Assembly: GCF_005116645.1 (NCBI RefSeq)
Contig: NZ_SWCM01000003.1
Coordinates: forward strand, 1 to 64,000
Length of the DNA: 64,000 nucleotides
Reading direction: 5' to 3'
Source: Desulfopila sp. IMCC35006
GTDB lineage: Bacteria > Desulfobacterota > Desulfobulbia > Desulfobulbales > Desulfocapsaceae
In this document: piece by piece, positions 27,422 to 35,709 of the stretch
Numbering within the stretch: position 1 is the first letter of the stretch
How the letters are laid out: each line of letters opens with the position of its first letter
Made by a program: the position numbers and the translations under genes
Notes under the pieces: model-generated
The model's input: the letters and a program-made list of their open reading frames with translations, nothing else
Told to the model about the DNA's origin: nothing
Databases searched by the model: none

Positions 27422-30400
27422 TTAAAAAACAACGGCCAGGGTCTCGCTTGGCGAGGTTCCCCGATGTCCCAGCAGACTTGCAAGATCAGATGTCTTTGGC
27501 TTGACCAGCCGGAAAAGGCTCATATACTGCCCATCAAAACCGGTCAGGATGCGCTCGGCCCGCTCACTGCCCGTTTCCTGAAAATGGGCGTCAATAATTC
27601 CCCGCAAATGCTCCTGCAGCACGGCCTGATCTTCCAGGGTGTTGATATCAACCAGCTCCGGATTCATCTTCGAAGCAAGAGTACCGGATTCATCGAGAAC
27701 ATAGGCAAAGCCACCGGTCATCCCCGCACCGAAATTGACCCCGGTCTCGCCAAGAATGGTAACAATACCGCCGGTCATATACTCGCAGCCGTTATCACCG
27801 ATTCCTTCGACCACCGCCTTTGCCCCGGAATTTCTGACCGCAAATCTTTCTCCTGCCCGGCCGGCGGCAAAAAGCCATCCCCCGGTCGCTCCATAAAGAC
27901 AGGTGTTGCCGATGATCACCGCCTCGTGGCTCCTGTAGGCAACCCCCAGCGGCGGACGAATAACCAGCTTACCTCCGGCCATTCCTTTGCCCACATAGTC
28001 GTTGGCATCGCCGGTGAGCACCATATGCAGGCCGCCGGCATTCCAGGCCCCGAAACTCTGTCCGGCGGTACCGTTGAAAAGCAGATGGACAGGAGCATCC
28101 TTCATGCCGTTATTACCATGGAGGGCGGCAATCTTTCCGGACAGCCGCGCCCCGACACTCCGGTCGGTATTGCGAATGGTAAAACTTCCACCCCCGCCGG
28201 ACATGGTTTCAACCGCCTGCCGAAAGCGCTCTTCCATCCGGATATTCAGTCTCCCCGGATCCTCGGGGACATTGGCTTCCCTGAAGAAAAGAGTGCTGGT
28301 CGGCGGAGGCTGAACGGATTCCAGAATAGGGCGCAAATCCAGTTTTCTCTGTTTGGCCGTAATGCCGGGCAGCACTTCAAGCAGGTCGGTCCGGCCAATC
28401 AGATCGGTCAGCCTGGCAATTCCCAGTTCGGCCATGAGCATTCTTGTTTCCTGTACCATAAACCGAAAATAGTGCATCACCATATCCGGAACCCCGGCAA
28501 AGTATTCCTTTCTGAGTGTCTCATCCTGCGTGGCAACACCGGTGGCACAGTTATTGAGATGGCAGATCCTGAGGAATTTACAGCCAAGGGCAATGAGCGG
28601 CCCGGTGCCAAAACCAAAACTCTCGGCACCAAGAATGGCCGCTTTTATAATATCGAGACCGGTTTTCAGGCCCCCGTCGACCTGCAGCTGCACTTTATGG
28701 CGCAGCCCGTTGGCCACCAGGGCCTGCTGGGTCTCGGCCAGCCCGAGTTCCCAGGGACTGCCGGCGTATTTTACCGAGGTGAGCGGGCTGGCCCCGGTTC
28801 CCCCGTCGTAGCCGGAGATGGTGATCAGATCGGCATAGGCCTTGACCACCCCGGTGGCGATGGTGCCGACCCCCGGTTCAGAGACCAGTTTTACGCTTAT
28901 CCGCGCCTTGTCATTGATCTGTTTGAGGTCAAATATGAGCTGGGCCAGATCTTCAATCGAGTAAATATCGTGGTGCGGCGGCGGGGATATCAGAGTTACC
29001 CCCGGGACCGAATAGCGCAGCGCGGCAATCTGCGCCGTCACTTTATGACCGGGCAACTGGCCACCCTCGCCCGGCTTTGCCCCCTGGGCCATTTTTATCT
29101 GGATAACCTCGGCGTTCATCAGGTAATGCGGGGTGACGCCAAAACGCCCGGACGCAACCTGCTTTATTTTCGAGACCCGCTCGGTGCCGAAGCGGGTGGG
29201 ATCTTCTCCGCCTTCCCCACTGTTGGAAAAACCGCCCAGCCGGTTCATGCCGGCAGCCAGCGCCTCATGCGCCTCCTGCCCCAGGGCACCGATGGACATG
29301 GCGGCGGAGTCGAACCGGCCAAAGAAATTTTCCACCGGTTCCACCTCGTCAAGAGAAATGGCGACACCATCTTTTTTAAGCTGGAGCAGATCGCGGAGGC
29401 AGGCAATCGGCCGATTATTGACAAAACTGGAATAGCGCTGATAATCGGCATACTGACCGGTACGCACCGCCTTTTGCAGGGCCTGGACCACATCCGGATT
29501 ATAGGCATGGTATTCGCCGCCGTGGATGTATTTAAAGAGTCCGCCTCGACCCAGGGGTTTATGCGCCCTTTTCCAGGCAAGGCGGGCCGATTGCTGCTGG
29601 TCCTCCTGAAAATCGGCAAAATCGGCCCCTTCAATACGGCTGGTCACCCCGTTAAAACAGAGCCTGGTCACTTCACCCGCCAGGCCGACTGCCTCAAAAA
29701 GCTGGGCGCATCGGTAGGAGGCAATGGTGGCGATGCCCATTTTTGAAAGTATCTTCAACAGTCCCTTGTCAATGCCATGCCGATAATTGGTCATGGCCTT
29801 GCGCAGACTAACCGGCATCGAACCTGCATCGACCAGCTGGGCAAGAGACTCATAGGCCAGATAGGGATAGACCGCCGTTGCACCCATGCCGATGAGCACG
29901 GCAAAATGGTGCGAGTCACGACAACTGGCTGTTTCCACGATAATGTTTGCATCGCAGCGCAAATGACTCTCAACCAGCGTCCGCTGCACCGCACCAACGG
30001 CCATTGCCGCCGGGATTGGCAGGCTTTCCGGGGTGATATGCCGATCCGACAGGACCAGCAGCACCGCGCCCTGCTCTACTTCTTTTCTGGCCGCATGACA
30101 CAGTTCTTCAATGGCCTTTTGCAGCCCGAGCTCCGGCGCATAATTAAGATCAAGGACGACATGACGGTAATTATTCTGATCGAGCTGCAGAAGCTGCTGC
30201 AGATCACTGTAGACAAGCACCGGCGACTGAAACATCACCCGGTAGGCATGGCTCTGCGCTTCGTCAAAGACATTTTGTTCGCGGCCGATACAGGTGGCAA
30301 GCGACATGACATGCCTCTCCCGCAAAGGATCGATTGGCGGGTTGGTCACCTGGGCGAACATCTGTCGAAAATAGTCGTAGAGACTGCGGTTTTTGGTGGA

Positions 30401-31888
30401 CAGCACCGCCATAGGGGCATCATCGCCCATCGACGATATCGGTTCCTGCCCGGTTGCGCCAAGCACTTTAATAACCTGCTCCAGCTCCTCATTGGTATAG
30501 CCGAACAGTTTCTGATAACAGAGGAGGCGGTCATCGTCAAGGGACCTGGCCCCGGTCGCAAGCGTTTCATCCTGATCGAAAGAGACAAGCTTCTGGCAGC
30601 ATTTTTCCATCCATTGCTTATAGGGATATCGGCTCTTCAGTTCCCTGTCAATGTCCCAGGAGGTCCAGCGCTTGCCGGAAAGAGTATCGATCACCAGCAG
30701 TTCCCCGGGCCCGACCCGTCCTTTCTCCAGCACCTCGTCCGGGGTATAGTCCCAGATGCCCACTTCGGAGGCGAGGGTGATAAGGTTATCCTTGGTCACC
30801 ACATAGCGGGCCGGCCTGAGCCCGTTGCGGTCAAGGCCGCAGGCGGCGAAACGCCCATCGCTCATGACGATGCCAGCCGGCCCGTCCCACGGCTCCATGT
30901 GCATCGAGTTAAAGTCGTAGAAGGCCCGGAGGTCTTCATCCATGTTGGGATGGTTCTGCCAGGCAGGCGGGATGAGCAGCCTGAACGCCCGGAAAAGATC
31001 CATCCCACCGGCCAGAAACAGCTCCAGCATATTATCAAGGGACGAGGAGTCGGAACCGGTGGTGTTGACAAAGGGTGCGGCTTCGGCCATATCCGGCAGC
31101 AGCGGCGACCTGAACTTATATGACCGGGCCCGCGACCATTGCCGGTTGCCGGTGATGGTATTGATCTCCCCGTTATGGGCTAAATACCGGAACGGTTGTG
31201 CCAGCGACCACCTGGGCAGGGTATTGGTGGAAAAACGTTGATGAAAGAGACAAATCGCCGACTGCATCCGGATATCGGCCAGATCCGGGTAAAACAAAGG
31301 GAGATCGACTGGCTGGCACAGTCCTTTATAGATGATCACCAGATTGGACAGACTGGCTATATAGAAATCGGGATCATCGGTCACCCGCTTTTCCACCCGG
31401 CGGCGGACCATATACAGGCGCCGCTCAAGATCCTTCGATCCCCAGCCAAAAGGGCTGTTAAAAATCACCTGCACGATCTGCGGCAAGGTTTTCAGGGCAA
31501 GATCACCGAGCACTTCCGGATCAACAGGGACATCACGCCAGGCAACAACGGTCAGGCTCTCCCGCGCCAGTTCCTCTTCAATGGCCCACTTCGCCACCGT
31601 TGCCAGGGCGTCGCTGGGACTGAGAAAGATCATGCCGACGCCATACCTGCCGCCCAGATTCCAGCCCTCTTCCCTGGCGATGGACTTAAAAAAATTATCG
31701 GGCTTTTGCAGCAGCAGACCACAACCGTCGCCGGTTTTGCCGTCAGCGGCAATACCTCCCCGATGGGCCATCCGTGCCAGAGAGGCAATCGCCGTTCGCA
31801 CCAGCCGGTGACTGGCCTCACCGCCCATATGAGCCATCAAGCCAAAGCCACAGTTGTCTTTTTCTAAATGCCGATTGTTTAGGCCCAT
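27422..31888 (-). CDS. gltB: Glutamate synthase large subunit
   Basis: A 1,488-residue protein, full length for bacterial GltB. The N-terminal glutamine amidotransferase begins at a processed Cys (C13 in DNCGFGLMAHMGGEASH), so a 12-residue propeptide is expected. The central FMN-binding synthase domain includes PPPHHDIYSIEDLAQLI and GGTGASPLTS, followed by the [3Fe-4S] ligands in CKFLRICHLNNCATG, and the C-terminal GXGXG beta-helix (GGKLVIRPP, GNTCLYGATGG). AGAGGA precedes the ATG. It forms an operon with gltD. A long plus-strand open frame inside it is a shadow. Confidence 0.97.
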   Translation of the reverse strand: MGLNNRHLEKDNCGFGLMAHMGGEASHRLVRTAIASLARMAHRGGIAADGKTGDGCGLLLQKPDNFFKSIAREEGWNLGGRYGVGMIFLSPSDALATVAKWAIEEELARESLTVVAWRDVPVDPEVLGDLALKTLPQIVQVIFNSPFGWGSKDLERRLYMVRRRVEKRVTDDPDFYIASLSNLVIIYKGLCQPVDLPLFYPDLADIRMQSAICLFHQRFSTNTLPRWSLAQPFRYLAHNGEINTITGNRQWSRARSYKFRSPLLPDMAEAAPFVNTTGSDSSSLDNMLELFLAGGMDLFRAFRLLIPPAWQNHPNMDEDLRAFYDFNSMHMEPWDGPAGIVMSDGRFAACGLDRNGLRPARYVVTKDNLITLASEVGIWDYTPDEVLEKGRVGPGELLVIDTLSGKRWTSWDIDRELKSRYPYKQWMEKCCQKLVSFDQDETLATGARSLDDDRLLCYQKLFGYTNEELEQVIKVLGATGQEPISSMGDDAPMAVLSTKNRSLYDYFRQMFAQVTNPPIDPLRERHVMSLATCIGREQNVFDEAQSHAYRVMFQSPVLVYSDLQQLLQLDQNNYRHVVLDLNYAPELGLQKAIEELCHAARKEVEQGAVLLVLSDRHITPESLPIPAAMAVGAVQRTLVESHLRCDANIIVETASCRDSHHFAVLIGMGATAVYPYLAYESLAQLVDAGSMPVSLRKAMTNYRHGIDKGLLKILSKMGIATIASYRCAQLFEAVGLAGEVTRLCFNGVTSRIEGADFADFQEDQQQSARLAWKRAHKPLGRGGLFKYIHGGEYHAYNPDVVQALQKAVRTGQYADYQRYSSFVNNRPIACLRDLLQLKKDGVAISLDEVEPVENFFGRFDSAAMSIGALGQEAHEALAAGMNRLGGFSNSGEGGEDPTRFGTERVSKIKQVASGRFGVTPHYLMNAEVIQIKMAQGAKPGEGGQLPGHKVTAQIAALRYSVPGVTLISPPPHHDIYSIEDLAQLIFDLKQINDKARISVKLVSEPGVGTIATGVVKAYADLITISGYDGGTGASPLTSVKYAGSPWELGLAETQQALVANGLRHKVQLQVDGGLKTGLDIIKAAILGAESFGFGTGPLIALGCKFLRICHLNNCATGVATQDETLRKEYFAGVPDMVMHYFRFMVQETRMLMAELGIARLTDLIGRTDLLEVLPGITAKQRKLDLRPILESVQPPPTSTLFFREANVPEDPGRLNIRMEERFRQAVETMSGGGGSFTIRNTDRSVGARLSGKIAALHGNNGMKDAPVHLLFNGTAGQSFGAWNAGGLHMVLTGDANDYVGKGMAGGKLVIRPPLGVAYRSHEAVIIGNTCLYGATGGWLFAAGRAGERFAVRNSGAKAVVEGIGDNGCEYMTGGIVTILGETGVNFGAGMTGGFAYVLDESGTLASKMNPELVDINTLEDQAVLQEHLRGIIDAHFQETGSERAERILTGFDGQYMSLFRLVKPKTSDLASLLGHRGTSPSETLAVVF

Positions 31889-31971
31889 TCTATCCTCTTA
31901 AGACGTGAGAGACATCGAGTATTTTTCTGCATTTTTTCAATAAGATAAACATATAAAAACTTCAAGTTCAG

Positions 31972-32098
31972 GATGGTTAAGTAAAAAGCTTGATATACGA
32001 GGCGTAGGTTTTTGGCTGGTTTCCGACTATACGAGTAGTATGTCGGGAACCAGCCAAAAACCTACAACGAAGGAGATCAGGCTTTTTAATTAACCATC
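31972..32098. repeat. 127-bp near-palindromic element (family C) fused to a stop codon
   Basis: Outer arms GATGGTTAAGTAAAAAGC... and ...GCTTTTTAATTAACCATC pair over about 20 bp with two mismatches. An inner stem (32004-32027 with 32042-32065) pairs GTAGGTTTTTGGCTGGTT with AACCAGCCAAAAACCTAC and continues to CCGAC/GTCGG. The left end lies in the gltB leader. The right end overlaps the TGA of the radical SAM gene. From memory, palindromes with GATGGTT...AAAAAG ends are common between genes in Desulfobacterota and Desulfuromonadia. It likely serves as a bidirectional transcript end. Confidence 0.75.
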
Positions 32099-33263
32099 AG
32101 ATAAAACGTTTCATCAGTTGGTCAATTGCCTCATCGACATTGTCCGGACGAATACCGGCCCGGGCGCAGGCATCTTCGACCTGGTGTCGTTTCGATGCCG
32201 ACTGCAGATCTTCCAGGCTTTTGAACAGCCCTATCCTGCGGCCCACCTGGTAATACATCTGCTCGGTTGGGTCCAGCTCCAGAAACTGCGTAATAATACC
32301 AACCATCTTTTCCTTATCCTGCGGGTATTGCCCTTCCAGGTTCTCGAACAGATTAAGAATATGATCGCTTTTAATGGTGCTGGTAATCCCGGTCAATGCC
32401 TCGAAAAAGACCAGCAGCTCCCGCGCTGTTTCCACATCGCCTAATTTTTGAAAATCCCCACTGCTATAGTCATCATACAGCTCGACATGATTGGGGATGG
32501 CCAGGGTCCGCAGCCGGATGAAATCCGGATTGATCTGATTCAGCGCATCGGCGCTTTCCAGAGCATGCTCCATTGAAAGATCCCTGCCGCCGAGACCGGG
32601 CATAATATATTCGGACAGCTCCATTCCCGCCTGTTTTATCTTTTGGCCGGCTTTAATATGCGTCGTTTTATCCACCCCTTTTTTTATCCGGGCAAGCACC
32701 TTATCCGAGCCCGTCTCCATGCCGATATGGATGCGCGACAGCCCTGCAGCCGCCATCCGCTGCAGATCCTGATCGCTGATTCTGGCGACGGTATGGGAGC
32801 GGGCATAGGAGGTAATCCGCTTTATCCAGGGAAAACAATGCTGCAGGTGGTGCAGGATGGCAAGAAGCTGCTCCGGCTTGATGATCAGACTGTTGGCATC
32901 CTGAAGAAATATCGACTCCATCCCGGCCCTGGCCCAGTTCAGCGCAGCGTTCAGTGCAGCGTGATCGCCTTTTCCGTCAAGCAGGCGAAGTCGATCAACA
33001 TCGGCCTGGGCGACCTTGCCTTTTCTGGCAACACATGCTCTTATTTCAAGGACATAACGATGCACCCGATCAATATCTTCCAGAACATGGTCTACGGGAC
33101 GCAGGGAAAATGCACTGCCTTTATACACCGGGCAGAAGGTACACCGGTTCCAGGGGCAATTTCGGGTGATGCGGATAAGCAGGCTGCCGGCCTCACTGGG
33201 CGGACGAATCGGGCCCTGTTCAAATCCCCGGTAATCATTATCCATTTTGACTGATGCGTGCAT
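32097..33263 (-). CDS. Radical SAM protein of unknown substrate
   Basis: A 388-residue radical SAM enzyme. The cluster motif is NCPWNRCTFCPVYKG, that is CX4CX2C, a known variant of CX3CX2C found in CP-NxCTFC-type proteins. It is followed by SAM-domain strands (ESIFLQDANSLI, RIHIGMETGSDKVL, YIMPGLGGRDLS). The long insertion after the cluster (about residues 60-110) and a helical C-terminus are typical of this uncharacterised group. The start at 33263 has GGGAG at good spacing; the open frame runs 27 codons further into a terminator-bearing leader. Its stop lies in palindrome C. There is no obvious tie to the gltBD or nitrilase neighbours. Confidence 0.88.
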   Translation of the reverse strand: MHASVKMDNDYRGFEQGPIRPPSEAGSLLIRITRNCPWNRCTFCPVYKGSAFSLRPVDHVLEDIDRVHRYVLEIRACVARKGKVAQADVDRLRLLDGKGDHAALNAALNWARAGMESIFLQDANSLIIKPEQLLAILHHLQHCFPWIKRITSYARSHTVARISDQDLQRMAAAGLSRIHIGMETGSDKVLARIKKGVDKTTHIKAGQKIKQAGMELSEYIMPGLGGRDLSMEHALESADALNQINPDFIRLRTLAIPNHVELYDDYSSGDFQKLGDVETARELLVFFEALTGITSTIKSDHILNLFENLEGQYPQDKEKMVGIITQFLELDPTEQMYYQVGRRIGLFKSLEDLQSASKRHQVEDACARAGIRPDNVDEAIDQLMKRFI

Positions 33264-33329
33264 GCTCGCTCCCTTCTTATGCCTTGCAAAACCAGATGTC
33301 ACTATAAGGCGTAATTTGCCGAAAAACAA

Positions 33330-33369
33330 CAAAGGGCGCATCAATCATACAAGATCGATGCGCCCTTTG
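33330..33369 (-). terminator. Terminator in the leader of the radical SAM gene (attenuator candidate)
   Basis: A 13-bp perfect stem (CAAAGGGCGCATC, 33330-33342, with GATGCGCCCTTTG, 33357-33369). On the minus strand it is followed by TTGTTTTTCGG. It lies only about 65 bases upstream of the radical SAM start codon, with no minus-strand gene before it. About 170 bases further upstream (33370-33540) the minus strand is GC-rich and foldable (for example TTGCCT...AGGCAA around 33454-33488 and GGCGG...CCGCC around 33498-33525). That arrangement fits a leader that controls transcription by termination. I cannot match it to a known riboswitch class. Confidence 0.6.
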
Positions 33370-33681
33370 CGGTTGCGGAAACTGCGCCTGGGCCTGTTGC
33401 CTATATATTCATGGTGCGCTGCGGAACGGCCTGACTGCGGAGTGGCACATCCATTGCCTGGGCGCAGGGTAGCCATCCCGCTGAGGCAAGGATAACTGGC
33501 GGTGGAGACATTTCCCCCCCGCCGCCATCGTCATGATGACAACACTTCTTATTCTGTCTATACTGAATGCACGGCAACTCGACCGTCTCAGTTCGGGTTT
33601 ATGATGACAGGCAAGATATGTGCGGCAGACATATCCCCTTCCATGGCAAGGCAGCACACAGCGAGATCGAGGAGTACTACA

Positions 33682-34485
33682 ATGACCACTCAACTTACCG
33701 TCAGTCTGGCTCAGACCAGCGTCACCCGGGACCCGCAGGAAAATCTCCGAACTGCCCGGAGATTCATCCAGCAGGCCGTTGCGCGCGAAACCGACCTGAT
33801 CGTCTTCCCTGAAATGTTTATGGCCTTGCCGCAGAAAGGGATCTCTTTGACGGCGGTTGCCGAACCGATCGACGGCCCATTTGTCAGCGCCCTGTCGGCA
33901 ATGGCTGCAGAACATCGCGTCGCGATAATTTGCGGTATCTGGCAAACAGTCCAGGGTGATGCGCAACGGGCCGCCAACGTTGTCATAGCGATTGCCCCGG
34001 ATGGCGCGCTATTGGCTCGTTACAATAAGGTCCACCTGTTCGATGCCCTGAGTATTCGCGAATCTGACCTCATGCTGGGAGGTGATACCCCCCCGCCGGT
34101 ATTCACTCTCAAAGGAATAGTCCTGGGGATTGCTATCTGCTACGACCTTCGGTTTCCTGAGTTATTCCGAAATCTTGCGCTCCGAGGGGCGGAAGCGGTG
34201 CTTGTTCCCTCGGCCTGGTACGCCGGAACGATGAAGGAAGAGCACTGGCTGACCCTGTTGCAGGCGCGGGCCATTGAGAACACTATGTATGTCTGCGGCG
34301 CGAACCTTTGCGGTCCCGCGTTTGCGGCGAGAACCACAATCTTCGACCCCTTCGGCGTCATGCTTGCCGGGTCAGGAGAAGGGGAAGCCCTGGTCACCTC
34401 TCAGATCTTACACGCCCGCATCAGAGAAGTTCGGGAAAAGCTACCTTCTCTCAGCCATATACGCCTGAACGTGTTCAATGACTGA
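33682..34485 (+). CDS. Nitrilase-superfamily carbon-nitrogen hydrolase (omega-amidase/Nit2-like)
   Basis: A 267-residue amidase with the full catalytic set: Glu in LIVFPEMFM, Lys in YNKVHLFD and Cys in AICYDLRFPELFR, plus a second Glu in KEEHWLTLLQARAIENTMYV. The family hydrolyses amides such as 2-oxoglutaramate, 2-oxosuccinamate or deaminated glutathione. The start at 33682 has GGAG eight bases upstream; the open frame extends 60 codons further without family resemblance. It is monocistronic and divergent from the radical SAM gene. N-carbamoylputrescine amidase is less likely, judging by the DLRFPEL block and the short length. Confidence 0.88.
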   Translation: MTTQLTVSLAQTSVTRDPQENLRTARRFIQQAVARETDLIVFPEMFMALPQKGISLTAVAEPIDGPFVSALSAMAAEHRVAIICGIWQTVQGDAQRAANVVIAIAPDGALLARYNKVHLFDALSIRESDLMLGGDTPPPVFTLKGIVLGIAICYDLRFPELFRNLALRGAEAVLVPSAWYAGTMKEEHWLTLLQARAIENTMYVCGANLCGPAFAARTTIFDPFGVMLAGSGEGEALVTSQILHARIREVREKLPSLSHIRLNVFND

Positions 34486-34622
34486 GCAAACAACAGACGC
34501 AGCCGCCGGGTAATTTTCCCAAGCGACAGCTCCAGCGCTGGCGCTCTTGAGGATTTCTACCGCGAAAAGGTTTTACCGACAACACGTTATCAAAACCGCA
34601 CAGCCCTGACTATTGAATCAGC

Positions 34623-35144
34623 TCAGGACAATCCTGATGGAACGACTGTTACTGGAATTTTGCTCTTTTTCAACACACCTTTAACGGTACCGCCGAGAGA
34701 GGTGTTGGCAAACACGTTTTTATGGCCACCAAGCACAATCAAATCACATTCATTTTTCTCGGCATTTTTCAGGATATCTTCTATAAGTTCACCATCGCTG
34801 ATTATAATTTCCCGGGATTTGAAATCACCGGAATCATCGCCAATCCCTGCCTGTTGGCAGAAATTACGAACCGCCTCCCTGACATGACTGTCAGTAGATT
34901 GCTTGCCGAGAAGTGATCTATGTGCCGTCATCTGGTGGGATTCAATCAGGCTTTTCCATTGATGCGTACCAATCAGACCCCGCAATTTTCCACTCACAAG
35001 ACGATCAGGTAATTTTTCAATTACATACAACATATAGATAGTGGCCTTAAAACAGGTAGCTATGGCAATCGTAAAGTCCAGTGCCTGCTGGCAATTTGGT
35101 GTTAAATCTGTGGCAAACAAAATAGACCGGATTGGTTTTAACAT
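34623..35144 (-). CDS. Universal stress protein (UspA family)
   Basis: A 173-residue single-domain Usp. It has the opening strand RSILFATDLTPNCQQALDFTIAIA and the C-terminal ATP-type loop LIVLGGHKNVFANTSLGGTVKGVLKKSKIPVTVVP, close to G-X2-G-X9-G-[ST] but with GGHKN in place of the first GxxG. It is the last gene of operon B, 190 bp after the winged-helix gene and possibly separately expressed. A general stress or nucleotide-sensing role is known for the family; no specific partner is visible. Confidence 0.88.
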   Translation of the reverse strand: MLKPIRSILFATDLTPNCQQALDFTIAIATCFKATIYMLYVIEKLPDRLVSGKLRGLIGTHQWKSLIESHQMTAHRSLLGKQSTDSHVREAVRNFCQQAGIGDDSGDFKSREIIISDGELIEDILKNAEKNECDLIVLGGHKNVFANTSLGGTVKGVLKKSKIPVTVVPSGLS

Positions 35145-35334
35145 AATTTTTCATCTCTTGTTATCATGAATACACAGCACCTCGGCAAGATCCCTGTTGG
35201 TTTCTAAGGGGGCATTTAAAAACGGCTATCCATAAACAGCCAGATTCCCCATTACCAGAAAGAGACTCGGAAGTAACCATCCTGCTGATTGATCAACACA
35301 ACAGTCCAGAAGCACTCCAGTTCAACACTGAATT

Positions 35335-35571
35335 TTATGCATCCAGCCTATTGAGGCCCAGTCTGGTTATGATAGAATATTCTGCGTCCATATTACTTTC
35401 TATCACCCCCATGTCGTGCATGATTTTGAGTAGCTGCTTGGTTTCTGGAACCGTCAACTGCAACTCGTTGGCAATCTGCACGGAATCAACAAGGTCAGGC
35501 TGAACCTTTGTTGCAACATTCTCAGCTAATAACTCCAACACTTTTTTGATTTGATTTGCTCTGTACATCAT
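35335..35571 (-). CDS. Small winged-helix-like protein linked to AOR operon B
   Basis: A 78-residue paralogue of the protein at 4623-4853. It keeps the same order of blocks (IKKVLELLAENV, VDSVQIANELQL, TKQLLKIMHDMGVIES, SIITRLGLN), consistent with a winged helix. GGGAG precedes a double ATG at 35571. It follows the NAD-glutamate dehydrogenase by 138 bp in operon B. That two separate AOR operons keep such a gene suggests a job in their control or function, but none can be named. Confidence 0.7.
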   Translation of the reverse strand: MMYRANQIKKVLELLAENVATKVQPDLVDSVQIANELQLTVPETKQLLKIMHDMGVIESNMDAEYSIITRLGLNRLDA

Positions 35572-35709
35572 TTACTCCCGTGGTTGTCTTTTTTCCGATC
35601 CAGGTGCTGTTGATTCAGAAAGATATTGCCTATGTCATAAAAAGAGATCTTTTTCATCAAAGCTCACTATGGATAAACCTGATGAGCAAGATATCCGGGG
35701 GATTTATGT

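Noticed and set aside
27464-29746. 760-codon plus-strand open frame
   Set aside because: It lies wholly antisense to gltB, has no recognisable motifs or ribosome site, and arises from the high-GC third codon positions of gltB.
32097-33263. Loss of the radical SAM cluster motif (CX4CX2C in place of CX3CX2C)
   Set aside because: The CX4CX2C form with CP-N-CTFC wording is a known variant of the superfamily, so I do not treat it as a defect.
33440-33480. Possible cobalamin riboswitch (AGTCAGG and GCCACT words)
   Set aside because: The full B12 box and the upstream conserved core are missing, and the downstream gene is not cobalamin-related.
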